64,000 nucleotides of DNA from Capnocytophaga felis. GTDB taxonomy: Bacteria > Bacteroidota > Bacteroidia > Flavobacteriales > Flavobacteriaceae. Of this stretch, positions 1 through 8,924 are shown piece after piece. The notes beneath the pieces were generated by a model that was not told where the DNA came from, made no database searches, and worked only from the letters and a program-made list of their open reading frames with translations. How positions within the stretch are numbered: position 1 is the stretch's first letter; each line of letters begins with the position of its first letter. A program made the translations under genes and the position numbers. The stretch is from assembly GCF_009684755.1 (NCBI RefSeq), contig NZ_BLBC01000008.1, positions 1 through 64,000 on the forward strand. Reading direction: 5' to 3'.

Positions 1-48
1 TTCCTTGATTTTCATTTTGTTTTGCATAACAAAATGAAAATCAAGGAA
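1..48. repeat. Perfect 21-bp inverted repeat (hairpin) at the window edge
   Basis: Positions 1-21 and 28-48 are exact reverse complements separated by the 6-nt loop TTGCAT. The plus strand continues into a T-rich stretch, so this may be the terminator of a gene lying before the window. The stem is longer and more perfect than the other terminators here and could extend beyond the left edge, so a palindromic repeat element is also possible. Confidence 0.8.
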
Positions 49-506
49 CTTTTACTTTTCCTATTAAAAAGTTTAGACAGGTTTAATAATAAAAAATTAA
101 GCCCCAATTAAGGAGCTTTGGATTAAATTCTTTTTTTTATTCTTATATTATTGGTATATCACACTACCTACCATACAGAGAAAACCAAAAATAGTTACAG
201 GAATAGAAAACTATAAAACATCTTTATGAAAAAAATAGTAAATTTTCTTTGTATGCCCAAACTAAATTCATCATAGGAAAGAAAAATATATAACTAATAA
301 GGTAAAAAATTATTTTCTTTTTAATAATTCTAAATATTATTACTTATAATATACTTCTAAGAGGGATTTCCTGCTTAAAATTTTAACTACAATTAGGTAA
401 CATTGGTGCTAAAATTTAGCCTTTGTAAGTAAGGGCTTTTAAAGTTTCGAAAAAATTCTGTTGTTCAATATTTCTTCTACTTTCAGTAGGCTACTAATTT
501 TTCTTC
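49..506. other. Non-coding AT-rich stretch
   Basis: No ORF of convincing composition, RNA gene or clear promoter is seen here. It holds many short A/T runs and lies downstream of the minus-strand membrane protein gene. Confidence 0.5.
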
Positions 507-821
507 TCATAATAAAGTCCAAAGATACCAAATAGTAATTACCGAACTAAAAAGTAAAAAAATGAGATTTAATTTTTTTAATAAATTTGTACTTTTTTTA
601 TAAGAAATGTAAAAGCAAAAAATAGCAATTAATCCTAAAAAGATACAAAAAAAAGTAATATCAATATTGTTTTGTATAATGCTGGGAACATTTTTATAAA
701 AAAAATAAACTGCTTCTTCTCTATTTTTTCGATAGGTACTAAAAATAGAAATCCATAACACAACAAAATAAGAAATAATTGAAGTAAGAATTACTCCTAC
801 TGTAAAATATAATTTATTCAT
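507..821 (-). CDS. Small hypothetical membrane protein
   Basis: A 104-residue protein with about three hydrophobic segments (roughly residues 5-27, 53-73 and 83-102) separated by short Lys/Arg-rich loops. I chose the start at 821 (MNKLYFTVG) because the longer frame would run into the upstream gene and adds an unlikely leader. It begins only 11 bp after the stop of the Cys-rich lipoprotein gene on the same strand, so the two are almost certainly co-transcribed. I do not recognise a family. The pairing of a small polytopic membrane protein with a Cys-rich exported protein would fit a partner or immunity role, but nothing in the sequence proves that. Confidence 0.6.
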   Translation of the reverse strand: MNKLYFTVGVILTSIISYFVVLWISIFSTYRKNREEAVYFFYKNVPSIIQNNIDITFFCIFLGLIAIFCFYISYKKSTNLLKKLNLIFLLFSSVITIWYLWTLL

Positions 822-832
822 AATCATTATAA

Positions 833-1885
833 TTAACAAGGTCCAGGAACACATTTCCAACCACACCACCAATCACAATTTACACAGGATACATCGTGTA
901 AAAGACAAGCTGGCGAACACCAAAAACAAGGACCTCTATAATTGCTACAACAACCACAATCACTTCCTTCCCATACTCCAAGTAATAGACAAAAAGGATC
1001 ATAAGGGAATTTACGATCATTTTTTGAATTTGCTACAGTTTGAAAACGCATTGTTTTTAAATTATTTAAAGAATTTTTAGGTAAAATACTCTGTAACTCT
1101 TTCCTCGTTAGTTTACTATCTAAAAATAATATAAATTCGTCTTTGACTAAACGGTCTATTTTGCTTGCGGGTAAGTATCTATTTTTATTGTGCTCAAGAT
1201 AATTTAATGTTTTATCCGCATCAAATTTCTTTCCTGCAAATCTTTTGCTTTCAGATAAATCTTTAATAAGAATTAACGCACTTGTAGCATTTATTGGTTT
1301 ATCTTCTTCGCAAAAGAATGGAGATTTTTCATCAAATGAATTTGCATAAAAACTACAATTACAATCATTTGTTTTATTCTCAAAGGAGCGTTTAGCAGAC
1401 TTTATGGAACTTAAATGATAAAATAAAGATAGAGTGCTTTCTTTGTAATATTCTTCTCTACTTACTTCCTCAAAAAGTTTTTCAGGAATTGCATCTAAAA
1501 TATTATCAATATTTCTTATTTTTTCGTAATCTAAATTCTTTTTTATAGAATTTCCTTCGATTTTCACATCCGAATATATACTTTCTATAAAGTCATCATT
1601 TCTGATTTTACTTTTAAAATTGCTTAATTTATTCCAAGAAGAAGAGTTATCGCGAAAAAACAATGTTGAATGTAAAATATCATCTTTTATAAATGCTTCA
1701 AATTTGACCCTTATGTTTTTATTTTTAGGACTAAAAACGAAAGATGTACTTTCTTCTAAATCAGATGATTTATAAAATGTAAATTCTCCATCTACACTCT
1801 CTGGCATATAAACATTATCTTCTCTGGCACAACTACTAATTCCAAGTGTAAGGATAATCCCAATTAAGAATGATATTTTTCTCAT
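833..1885 (-). CDS. Hypothetical lipoprotein with Cys-rich C-terminal module
   Basis: A 350-residue protein starting with a lipoprotein signal peptide (MRKISFLIGIILTLGISSC, lipobox ISSC), so probably exported and lipidated at Cys19. The middle (about residues 25-290) is charged, low in hydrophobicity and unrecognised. The last 60 or so residues are strikingly Cys-rich, with 12 cysteines in about 52 residues, including a CLLHDVSC stretch. That HD flanked by cysteines superficially recalls the phospholipase A2 active-site helix, but the surroundings do not match well enough to call an enzyme. The tail probably forms a compact disulfide-bonded domain outside the cytoplasm. The small membrane protein follows 11 bp downstream. 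Confidence 0.75.
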   Translation of the reverse strand: MRKISFLIGIILTLGISSCAREDNVYMPESVDGEFTFYKSSDLEESTSFVFSPKNKNIRVKFEAFIKDDILHSTLFFRDNSSSWNKLSNFKSKIRNDDFIESIYSDVKIEGNSIKKNLDYEKIRNIDNILDAIPEKLFEEVSREEYYKESTLSLFYHLSSIKSAKRSFENKTNDCNCSFYANSFDEKSPFFCEEDKPINATSALILIKDLSESKRFAGKKFDADKTLNYLEHNKNRYLPASKIDRLVKDEFILFLDSKLTRKELQSILPKNSLNNLKTMRFQTVANSKNDRKFPYDPFCLLLGVWEGSDCGCCSNYRGPCFWCSPACLLHDVSCVNCDWWCGWKCVPGPC

Positions 1886-2125
1886 TATTTTGTATATTTT
1901 AATTTATAAAAATTTTATTTTGCACTGATTCCGTATAAGGAAACAACTCGTAGCTTAGTTGTTATCTACTTATTGATAAGTTAGATGTAAATCCTTTTTG
2001 TGTTGTAAGTTTTTGATGTAAAAATTTAATTGATTAACGCTACAAATTTATTATGTTAATTTTTAAAAATCAATATTGACTTTTGAAAAAGTTTTTATTA
2101 ATTTGCAAAACTGTGTTGTGATTAT

Positions 2126-2401
2126 CTATTTGTTCAAAAGTGTTTTCATTTCTTCTTGCATTTCAAAGACAGCCATAGAAGGAACTTTTATAGGCATTTC
2201 CAATAGAATTTTAGCTTGTTGTTTTACTTTCTCTATGTTGCCTTCTTCTTGAAACATTTTGGCTAGTAAGTAATGTGGATACAATCTGTTTAGGATCATA
2301 TTAGAAGCTGTTTGGTAATGTTTTTCAGCATTTTTGTAATTATCTCCTAAAGAGGTTTGTATAATGTTGTTATTTAGGTAGTTTTCTGCTTGGTGGTGAT
2401 T
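2126..2401 (-). pseudogene. Truncated relic of an O-antigen-ligase-like protein C-terminal tail
   Basis: On the minus strand a frame ending with TAG at 2126-2128 encodes about 91 residues with a TPR-like helix pattern, including NRLYPHYLLAKMFQEEGN and IKVPSMAVFEMQEEMKTLL. This resembles the C-terminal helical tail of Bacteroidetes O-antigen ligase/polymerase-like membrane proteins. An in-frame TAA at 2402-2404 precedes it and no suitable start codon or membrane domain is present, so it is a leftover 3' end of a lost gene. The family assignment is from memory of the tail motif. Confidence 0.55.
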
Positions 2402-2500
2402 TTATGTTCTCTGCCAAAGGTACTAATTTTCCTTGTAAATATTTCCGATTTGAATTTATTGGGTAAAAATATTTTTTAGGTAGGAAGTTAAAATAATTCA

Positions 2501-2508
2501 TACATTTG
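2501..2508 (+). promoter_or_regulatory. Bacteroidetes -7 box upstream of ketoacyl synthase gene
   Basis: TACATTTG matches the TAnnTTTG consensus, 20 bp before the ATG at 2529. No clear -33 TTTG is seen at the expected distance. Confidence 0.5.
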
Positions 2509-2528
2509 CAAAATAATGTAAAGATAAA

Positions 2529-3662
2529 ATGAAAATCGCAATTACGGGAATGGGTTCAGTTTCAGCGTTAGGAAATTCTCCTTCCGAAATTACACAAGCC
2601 TATGAAAATAATCAAACACATATTTCTCTAAATGAATCCGTTCCGATGGCAAAATTATCAGAAAGTAGCCGGTTGGAAATAGAAAATATCAGAAAAACAG
2701 AAAGTTATAAAAATTTAGACGCTTCCGTTTTGTTTGCCATTTGTGCTTCACGCAAGGCTGTGGCACAGGCTGGCTGGCAAGATGTACAATTCGGTATAAA
2801 TATAGGCTCATCACGCGGGGCAACTTCACTCTTTGAGGAACATTATTTGTATTTTCTTCAAAATCAAGAATGTATGACGTTGGCTTCACCCACTACCACA
2901 CTCGGAAATATTGCCAGCTGGGTAGGGCAAGATTTAAAAAACACGGGGTTTGAAATGTCGCACTCCATCACTTGTTCCACCGCTTTGCACGCTGTGGCAA
3001 ATGGGGTGGCGTGGCTTAAAAGCGGAATGGAAAATCGTTTTTTAGTGGGCGGAAGCGAAGCACCCTTAACTCAATTTACGATTGCTCAGGCTCGAGCTTT
3101 GAAAATTTACAGCCATTTCACAGATGATTTTCCTTGTAGAGCTATGGATATTAATAAAAAGCAAAATACAATGGTTTTGGGAGAAGGTGCAGGTGTATTT
3201 TGTTTGGAAAAAGCTACAAAATCAAACCGATTGGCACTTATTACAGGGCTGGGATTTGTTACGGAACAAATCTCACACAGTGTTTCTCTGTCGGCAAATG
3301 GCGAATGTTTGCAAAAATCAATGCAAATGGCTTTGAAAGATACAAATTTGGAAGAAATTGATGTAATTGTAGCTCATACTCCGGGAACAATTAAAGGAGA
3401 TTTGGCTGAAATTACTGCAATTCGTGAGGTTTTTGGAGAAAAAAAACCCATTTTAACCAATAATAAATGGAAATTAGGACATACTTTTGGAGCAAGCGGA
3501 GCATTAAGCCTTGAAATGGCAATTTTGATGTTACAAAACCAAGCTTTTTATGGAGTTCCTTATCTTGAAAATCAAAAAAATATCCCTCAGAAAATCAAAA
3601 AGATATTGATAAATGCCGTAGGATTTGGCGGAAATGCAATAAGCCTACTTATTGAAAAGTAA
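2529..3662 (+). CDS. Beta-ketoacyl-ACP synthase family protein (FabF-like)
   Basis: A 377-residue condensing enzyme of the thiolase superfamily. The N-terminus MKIAITGMGSVSALG is typical of FabF/KAS II. The catalytic triad is complete: nucleophile Cys149 in SITCSTALHA, His283 in AHTPGTIKGD and His318 in KLGHTFGASGA. Such enzymes extend acyl-ACP chains by decarboxylative condensation. It is slightly shorter than housekeeping FabF (about 415 residues). Divergent KAS proteins of this size occur in aryl polyene/flexirubin pigment clusters of Bacteroidetes, but no ACP, ketoreductase or dehydratase gene lies next to it. A role in pigment or another specialised lipid is therefore only a guess. It has its own promoter, and a terminator overlaps its stop codon. 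Confidence 0.85.
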   Translation: MKIAITGMGSVSALGNSPSEITQAYENNQTHISLNESVPMAKLSESSRLEIENIRKTESYKNLDASVLFAICASRKAVAQAGWQDVQFGINIGSSRGATSLFEEHYLYFLQNQECMTLASPTTTLGNIASWVGQDLKNTGFEMSHSITCSTALHAVANGVAWLKSGMENRFLVGGSEAPLTQFTIAQARALKIYSHFTDDFPCRAMDINKKQNTMVLGEGAGVFCLEKATKSNRLALITGLGFVTEQISHSVSLSANGECLQKSMQMALKDTNLEEIDVIVAHTPGTIKGDLAEITAIREVFGEKKPILTNNKWKLGHTFGASGALSLEMAILMLQNQAFYGVPYLENQKNIPQKIKKILINAVGFGGNAISLLIEK

Positions 3663-3676
3663 TAAGTAGGCTTATT
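3638..3676 (+). terminator. Intrinsic terminator overlapping the ketoacyl synthase stop codon
   Basis: A perfect 16-bp inverted repeat (3638-3653 and 3661-3676, 7-nt loop) followed by a T-rich tract. The left arm lies inside the coding sequence, so the last codons and the stop form part of the stem. It may also serve the convergent minus-strand gene. Confidence 0.8.
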
Positions 3677-3698
3677 TTACCTATAAATAGATAATTAT

Positions 3699-4745
3699 TT
3701 ATTTTTCAAGTTCTTGCAACTTTCCGTCTTGCATAATTACAAGTGTTTTTCCTGAAAAAGGACTTTTAACGGATATATTCCAAAAATATGGATTGTCATT
3801 GAATGTTACGGTTATTTTCTTTGCGAAAATAGTTGTTCCTTTCTTTATTTTCTGGGTTAATGCAGATTTTGTATTTGATTTGCTTGAATGATACAAATCG
3901 TATAAATATCTTTTAATAGTTTCATCTTTCGGAACTTCAAAATGGTCTTTTTCTCCTACTTTTTTCTCCGAAAAATACACATATCCCCATAATTCGGGTT
4001 CGTGCATACTGATTTTCCATTGAGGTGACCAAACCCAGTTGTATTCAGGTAAATATTTTCCGTCAGTTCCTCGTTTTTTGTCGTATTTTCCATCAATCAA
4101 ATCAAAATCCCAATGCACACGCGAGAAATTTACTCGCCAAAATTTCTTCGTTGGGATATTATGCTGCATATGTGTTTCTCGCATTGCCGCCCACGGAATG
4201 GCTACTTCCACGCTCCAGAATTTGTCGGTATCGGCGGAGTTGTTAAGTGTCCCATTGATGTGCACAGCTGATTTTAGTCCGTTGATATCCCAGCCGTCAA
4301 GTACTTTGTTTGTTTCGCGATAAGGTTTGGTGAGAAACAAATCCCAAACGGTATTTAAAGCATTGATTTCAAATTCGTAATAATTATGTGAGTCGTTATC
4401 AGGGTCTAAAAAAATCTCGAAATCGTTGTTGTGAAAAATAACTGTATCACGTTGTTTAAGCGTTGCCCAGATGTGTGGGTCTTCCATTTTGGCAAAGAAA
4501 TAGAAATAATCATTGTCGTAAAGCATTTTTACGTTGGTTTTGAAATGCGGAATTTTTTCTCCTTCAATGTCGATAAAATCATCGGTAAAATTGGCTGACT
4601 TCCACGATTTTTCGTTATCTTTTCCGTCAATTTCTATTTTTTCATTAACCCGATACGCAATGTATGATTTTGGTTCAGGTTTCGTTTGAGCAAAAACGTT
4701 CAAACTAAATACAAAAACTAAAAGTGTAAAGATTTTTCTTTTCAT
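3699..4745 (-). CDS. Secreted carbohydrate-binding family 9-like (CBM9/DOMON-type) protein
   Basis: A 348-residue protein with a cleavable signal peptide (MKRKIFTLLVFVFSLNVFAQ). I chose the start at 4745 because the longer frame overlaps the upstream glycosyltransferase and only adds a non-signal leader. After the signal comes the pattern of CBM9-like domains: YRVNEKIEIDGKDNEKSW, then a beta-sandwich with DNDYFYFFAKMEDP, NNDFEIFLDPD and YYEFEINALNTVWD. This family is found in many Bacteroidetes as stand-alone exported proteins and in xylan- or chitobiose-related contexts. Its ligand here is unknown. It follows the glycosyltransferase gene by 16 bp, so the two probably form an operon. Confidence 0.8.
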   Translation of the reverse strand: MKRKIFTLLVFVFSLNVFAQTKPEPKSYIAYRVNEKIEIDGKDNEKSWKSANFTDDFIDIEGEKIPHFKTNVKMLYDNDYFYFFAKMEDPHIWATLKQRDTVIFHNNDFEIFLDPDNDSHNYYEFEINALNTVWDLFLTKPYRETNKVLDGWDINGLKSAVHINGTLNNSADTDKFWSVEVAIPWAAMRETHMQHNIPTKKFWRVNFSRVHWDFDLIDGKYDKKRGTDGKYLPEYNWVWSPQWKISMHEPELWGYVYFSEKKVGEKDHFEVPKDETIKRYLYDLYHSSKSNTKSALTQKIKKGTTIFAKKITVTFNDNPYFWNISVKSPFSGKTLVIMQDGKLQELEK

Positions 4746-4761
4746 AATATGAATAATTTGG

Positions 4762-5874
4762 TCAGATTTTCGTTTTATATACTTCCATAAGTTGCTTAAA
4801 AACAGATTTATCTGTGAATTTTTGAGCGTATTCAAAGCCTTTTTCACTCATCAATTTTCGTTTCTCTTCATTTGTGCTAATAGCTAAAATAGCTTGTTTT
4901 ATTTCTGCAGAGGCATTATTTAAATCAACATAAACAGAATGCTTTCCGCCTGCCTCAGCAAAACAACTTCCGGAAGAGGTAATTACAGGAACTTTTGAAA
5001 ATAAGGCTTCAATAATGGGAATTCCAAATCCTTCAAAAACAGAAGGATAGCAAAAAATAGTTGCCAATTGATAAATTATCGCCAAATCTTCCATTGAAAC
5101 ATTTTTCAAAACAAAAACGCGATTTTGCATCTTATTTTCAACGCAAAATTTTTCGATTTTCTCGAAATATTTCGTCTTTTTGCCTATCAAAACCAAAGAA
5201 ATATCCAAATCTTTAATCGCTTTTACAATTTCCAAAGCGTTTTTGCGAGGTTCTATGGCACCTACGTTTAGCACAAATTTTTCCGGAAGATTGTATTTTT
5301 GGCGAATTTCTTGTTTTTTTTCTTCAGGATAAAGTTGCTTAAAAGCTTTATGGCAACCCTGATACACTACAGAAATTTTTTCCGGAGGAATGCTGAAAAA
5401 TTCAACAATGTCTCGTTTTGTTTGTTCGCTAATTGCAATAATGTGATGTGATTTTAGTGCTGCATATAGGAATTTCCAATAATGGATTTTTCTGTCAAAA
5501 AACGAATACAAATGCGGATAACGAAGAAAAATCAAATCGTGAATGGTAACAATGGTTCGTGTGTTTTTATAAATGCCCAAGGGGATTTCACCCGAAAGCC
5601 CGTGATAAATATCTAATTTCTCTTTTTTAGATAAATAGCTTATTTTCAGTGTTCTCCAAATACTTTTTAGTTTTTTCCAGAAGAAAGATTTTGGCGTAAT
5701 TACTTTTGTTTTTTCAGTAAAATTTATACGTTCGTCCCTTTTCTCTTTCGGGTTGAACAAAACAAGTTCCCAATCACTTTGCTCTTGCAAAATGCGAATC
5801 AAATCACGGCTATAATTTCCCAATCCGCGATTATTGTGAAAAGCTCTTTTGGCATCAAAACCTATTTTCATCAC
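4762..5874 (-). CDS. Glycosyltransferase family 4-type (GT-B fold)
   Basis: A 370-residue GT-B glycosyltransferase. The N-terminal acceptor domain starts with IGFDAKRAFHNNRGLGNYSR, a glycine-rich loop common in GT4 enzymes. The C-terminal donor domain shows NVGAIEPRKN, FCYPSVFEGFGIPIIEAL (E-x7-E nucleotide-sugar binding motif) and VPVITS. It would transfer a sugar from a nucleotide donor to a cell-surface glycan, possibly LPS or capsule; the substrate cannot be read from sequence. Two Met codons begin the frame (5874 and 5871) and either could be used. It is the first gene of a two-gene unit with the CBM9-like protein. Confidence 0.85.
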   Translation of the reverse strand: MMKIGFDAKRAFHNNRGLGNYSRDLIRILQEQSDWELVLFNPKEKRDERINFTEKTKVITPKSFFWKKLKSIWRTLKISYLSKKEKLDIYHGLSGEIPLGIYKNTRTIVTIHDLIFLRYPHLYSFFDRKIHYWKFLYAALKSHHIIAISEQTKRDIVEFFSIPPEKISVVYQGCHKAFKQLYPEEKKQEIRQKYNLPEKFVLNVGAIEPRKNALEIVKAIKDLDISLVLIGKKTKYFEKIEKFCVENKMQNRVFVLKNVSMEDLAIIYQLATIFCYPSVFEGFGIPIIEALFSKVPVITSSGSCFAEAGGKHSVYVDLNNASAEIKQAILAISTNEEKRKLMSEKGFEYAQKFTDKSVFKQLMEVYKTKI

Positions 5875-6011
5875 TAAAAAATCAAATATTAATTTTTCTG
5901 AAAAATCCTGATAATATTGTCTTTCAGCTAAAATAACCGAAATTTTTTATCTATAATTTATTTGCGGATTAGTCAGCTACAAACATAATGAAATTTTTTA
6001 ACAAAATCTTA

Positions 6012-6042
6012 TTTGTTCGCTTTAAAAAAATCCGTACCTTTC
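6012..6042 (+). promoter_or_regulatory. Promoter of the alkaline phosphatase gene
   Basis: TTTG at 6012-6015, a 19-bp spacer, then TACCTTTC at 6035-6042 (7 of 8 to TAnnTTTG). The transcript would carry a leader of about 110 nt before the start at 6160. Confidence 0.6.
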
Positions 6043-6159
6043 GCAACCAATTGTTATTCACTGTTTTTTAAAAAATTATTTGTCAAATTAATGAGAAACA
6101 ATTAGTTGTATTTTGATGGGCAAACCATTGACGTACAAACTATTCAAAAAAATATTTGT

Positions 6160-7581
6160 ATGAAAAGAAGGTCATTTTTCAAAAAAGGAGCGTTAGCAAC
6201 TCTGGGAGGGATGCTAATATCTCCGTTTGATTTAAGAGCTAATGCTGTTAAAGAGGAATTTAGAGGCAAAAAAGCCAAAAACATCATCTATATGGTAAGT
6301 GATGGAATGAGTTCGGGAACGCTTACAATGGCTGATTTATACTCACGGAGGATTTTGGGCAAGCCTTCCAACTGGATAAACCTTTATCAACAAAATTTAG
6401 CCACGAAAGCCTTTATGGATATGCAGTCACTTAACTCTGTGGTAACGGATTCGGCTGCGGCAAGTTCGTCTTGGGGTGGCGGATATCGTGTCCCGAACGG
6501 CAGGCTTAACATAGGAGCTAACGGTGAAGTGTACACGCCCATCTTGCAGAAGTTTAAAGCAGGCGGAAAGAAAGTGGGTTGTGTTACTACCGTGATGATA
6601 ACCCACGCTACACCGGCGGGTTTCTGTGTGAACAGCAAAGCCAGAAACGCTCAACCTGAAATCGCTGAGAAATACTTGGACTTACGATTTGACGTAATGA
6701 TGGGCGGAGGTGACGATTACTTCAGTCCAGACCACCGAAAGGAAAAGAGAGACTTGTACAAAGAGTTTCTAAACAGTGGTTTTACCGTTGCCAGAGATAA
6801 AGTACAGATGCAAAAGGCACCTAAAAACAAGCCTCTGTTAGGCGTGTTTGATAGTCAAGGACTTCCGTATTCATTGGATTACAAGTATGACGAGGCTTTA
6901 CACAACCGTCCGACGTTGGCAGAGATGACCAGCAAGGCGATAGAACTAATGAAAGACCACAAAGAGGGCTTCGTGCTGCAAGTAGAAGGAGGTAAAGTGG
7001 ATTGGGCAGCTCACGGGAATGACATCGGGGCATTACTTTTCGACCAGTTAGCATTTGATGAAGCGGTGGGCGTAGCCATTGAGTTTGCGAAACAGGACAA
7101 AAACACACTCGTAGTGGTAACTACCGACCACGGTAACGCCAACCCCGGATTGATTTATGGTAAGAAATGCAATGACAACTTCGACAATATGCAGCATTTC
7201 AAACATACAAACGAATGGGTGCTTAATAATATTCTTCCCGACAGCTCAACGAGCTTCATAAAAGATATTATAGCAGAGAACTTCGGGAATATGAAACTCA
7301 CTGACGACCAAGCCAAAGCATTGCAAGCACACTATTTAAACAAAAGTAGGGAGGACGGGCTTTACAATTACAAAAATCTACCTTTCAAGCTATTGGCAGA
7401 GATACAGAAAGAACACACCTCTGTAGGCTGGATAAGTATGGATCACTCGTCGGATTATGTGGAGCTGGCAATGTTCGGACCTGGTAGCGAGAAACTAAAA
7501 CCTTTTATACATAATTATGAAATGCACAACTTTTTGTTAGAGGTAGCCGAAATGGAAAGCAAGTACTTCAATAAAAAGTAA
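6160..7581 (+). CDS. Alkaline phosphatase, Tat-exported
   Basis: A 473-residue protein of the PhoA-type alkaline phosphatase superfamily, which hydrolyses phosphomonoesters outside the cytoplasm. I chose the start at 6160 because it puts a twin-arginine signal at the N-terminus (MKRRSFFKKGALATLGGML), implying folded export by Tat. Metal- and substrate-binding residues are visible: Asp48 in YMVSDGMSSG, the phosphorylated Ser98 in VTDSAAASSS, the VEGGKVDWAAHGND region, Asp323-His324 in TTDHGNANPG, and His429 in MDHSSDY. The protein seems complete. The downstream CDF transporter follows by 23 bp, suggesting co-transcription and perhaps a link between metal supply and this metalloenzyme. Confidence 0.9.
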   Translation: MKRRSFFKKGALATLGGMLISPFDLRANAVKEEFRGKKAKNIIYMVSDGMSSGTLTMADLYSRRILGKPSNWINLYQQNLATKAFMDMQSLNSVVTDSAAASSSWGGGYRVPNGRLNIGANGEVYTPILQKFKAGGKKVGCVTTVMITHATPAGFCVNSKARNAQPEIAEKYLDLRFDVMMGGGDDYFSPDHRKEKRDLYKEFLNSGFTVARDKVQMQKAPKNKPLLGVFDSQGLPYSLDYKYDEALHNRPTLAEMTSKAIELMKDHKEGFVLQVEGGKVDWAAHGNDIGALLFDQLAFDEAVGVAIEFAKQDKNTLVVVTTDHGNANPGLIYGKKCNDNFDNMQHFKHTNEWVLNNILPDSSTSFIKDIIAENFGNMKLTDDQAKALQAHYLNKSREDGLYNYKNLPFKLLAEIQKEHTSVGWISMDHSSDYVELAMFGPGSEKLKPFIHNYEMHNFLLEVAEMESKYFNKK

Positions 7582-7604
7582 AATTATAGTTTTGTAACCA
7601 GTTG

Positions 7605-8588
7605 ATGCCTAAATCCCTTTCCTTTCAGAGACTTGTAGCCTTTGTCGGCGTTGTATTATTTATCGGGAAAATTATTGCCTGGCAGTTAACCAATTCTGAC
7701 GCTGTGTTTTCCGATGCTATGGAAAGTACCGTTAATATAGTCTCGGCGTTTATGGGGTTATATGCATTGTACTTGGCAGCCAAGCCCATAGATAATGACC
7801 ATCCGTATGGGCACGGCAAGGTAGAGTTCGTTACTGCAGGCATTGAGGGCGTTCTGATAGTAATTGCGGGACTGCTCATCATCATTCAGTCGGTACATTC
7901 CTTGCTTACCGGAATTTCGCTTCGGCAACTGGATTGGGGAATCGGTATTGTGAGTGCAACTGCCGTGATTAACTATATAATGGGCTATATATCCTGTAAG
8001 AAAGGAGAAAGGGAAAATTCCTTAGTGCTGATAAGCTCAGGAAAGCATTTACAGAGCGATACACTATCTACCTTAGGGGTTGTACTGAGCCTTCTGTTAG
8101 TATATTTGACTGACTGGCTTTGGTTGGACTCCGTAGTAGCAATGCTTTTCGGCGGGTACATTATGCTGGTGGGGTATAAAATCGTTCGCAAAGCCTTAGG
8201 CGGCATTATGGACGAGAAGGACGAGATTCTTTTTTCCGAAATCGTGAAGGTACTCAAAGAGAATCGGTGTGAAAAATGGATTGACATTCATAATATGAAG
8301 GTGCAACAATTTGGCTCGCATTTGCACATTGATGCACATATTACCCTTCCGTACTATTATTCCTTGCAGGAAGCACATCAGGAAATGGAAAAAGTAATTC
8401 GGTTACTGCTTAAAAATACTGACAGAACGGTTGAATTTAATTTTCATATGGATGATTGCAAGCCTTTCTCGTGTGAAATTTGCAATATGCAATGTGATTT
8501 TCGTAAAAGACCTTTTATAAAAAGAGTAGAATGGAATGAAAAGAGCATCTCACAAGTGCAAAAACATAAGTTGAGGGAAGAAAGTTAA
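7605..8588 (+). CDS. Cation diffusion facilitator (CDF) metal transporter
   Basis: A 327-residue CDF-family protein that exports divalent metals such as Zn2+ or Fe2+ in exchange for protons. ATG at 7605 is preferred over the TTG three bases earlier. About six membrane helices are followed by a cytoplasmic ferredoxin-like domain (about residues 205-295). Transport-site motifs are DAVFSDAMES in helix 2 and HLQSD in helix 5. The cytoplasmic PIDNDHPYGHGKVEF loop is typical. The C-terminal tail has a Cys cluster (DDCKPFSCEICNMQCDF) that may bind metal or sense it. It lies 23 bp after the alkaline phosphatase gene. The specific metal cannot be decided. Confidence 0.88.
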   Translation: MPKSLSFQRLVAFVGVVLFIGKIIAWQLTNSDAVFSDAMESTVNIVSAFMGLYALYLAAKPIDNDHPYGHGKVEFVTAGIEGVLIVIAGLLIIIQSVHSLLTGISLRQLDWGIGIVSATAVINYIMGYISCKKGERENSLVLISSGKHLQSDTLSTLGVVLSLLLVYLTDWLWLDSVVAMLFGGYIMLVGYKIVRKALGGIMDEKDEILFSEIVKVLKENRCEKWIDIHNMKVQQFGSHLHIDAHITLPYYYSLQEAHQEMEKVIRLLLKNTDRTVEFNFHMDDCKPFSCEICNMQCDFRKRPFIKRVEWNEKSISQVQKHKLREES

Positions 8589-8924
8589 GAATGTTTTTTT
8601 AAAGTTGTATTTTTTATGACGTCCGGTATCGCTGAATTATAGTATATAATGATTTGAATTATGTTTCAGTGGTGCCGGATTGTCTTTTAATATATATGAT
8701 GTGAATTAAAAACATTGTTGTATTGCTGTTTATGACTTTAAAATCTGTTGTCCAGTGGTGCTGGAATGTTGTTTTGATGTATTGTTGCTAAAAACTTCTA
8801 TTGCTGGATTATTGTTTTTGTAATTAAAGTTTTCCTAATGTATTTTCTGTATATAAATTTGCTTTATTGAAATTATCTTACTATATTTGTGGACATTAGT
8901 TAAATTCATTTAAAACGTAAAGAT
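8589..8924. other. Intergenic region with degenerate repeats
   Basis: Contains several imperfect copies of a motif like CAGTGGTGCYGGAWTG (near 8668 and 8751) and TGCTGGATTATTGTTTTTG (near 8802). The latter closely resembles segments of the repeat block at 11.6-11.98 kb on the other side of the next two genes. No gene is seen. Confidence 0.6.
8858..8889 (+). promoter_or_regulatory. Promoter of the 8925-11369 two-gene unit
   Basis: TTTG at 8858-8861, a 20-bp spacer and TATATTTG at 8882-8889 match the Bacteroidetes housekeeping promoter in full. The leader is about 30 nt. Confidence 0.75.

Noticed and set aside
833-1885. Secreted phospholipase A2
   Set aside because: Only a short HD-with-cysteines resemblance; the calcium-binding loop and overall pattern are not recognisable.
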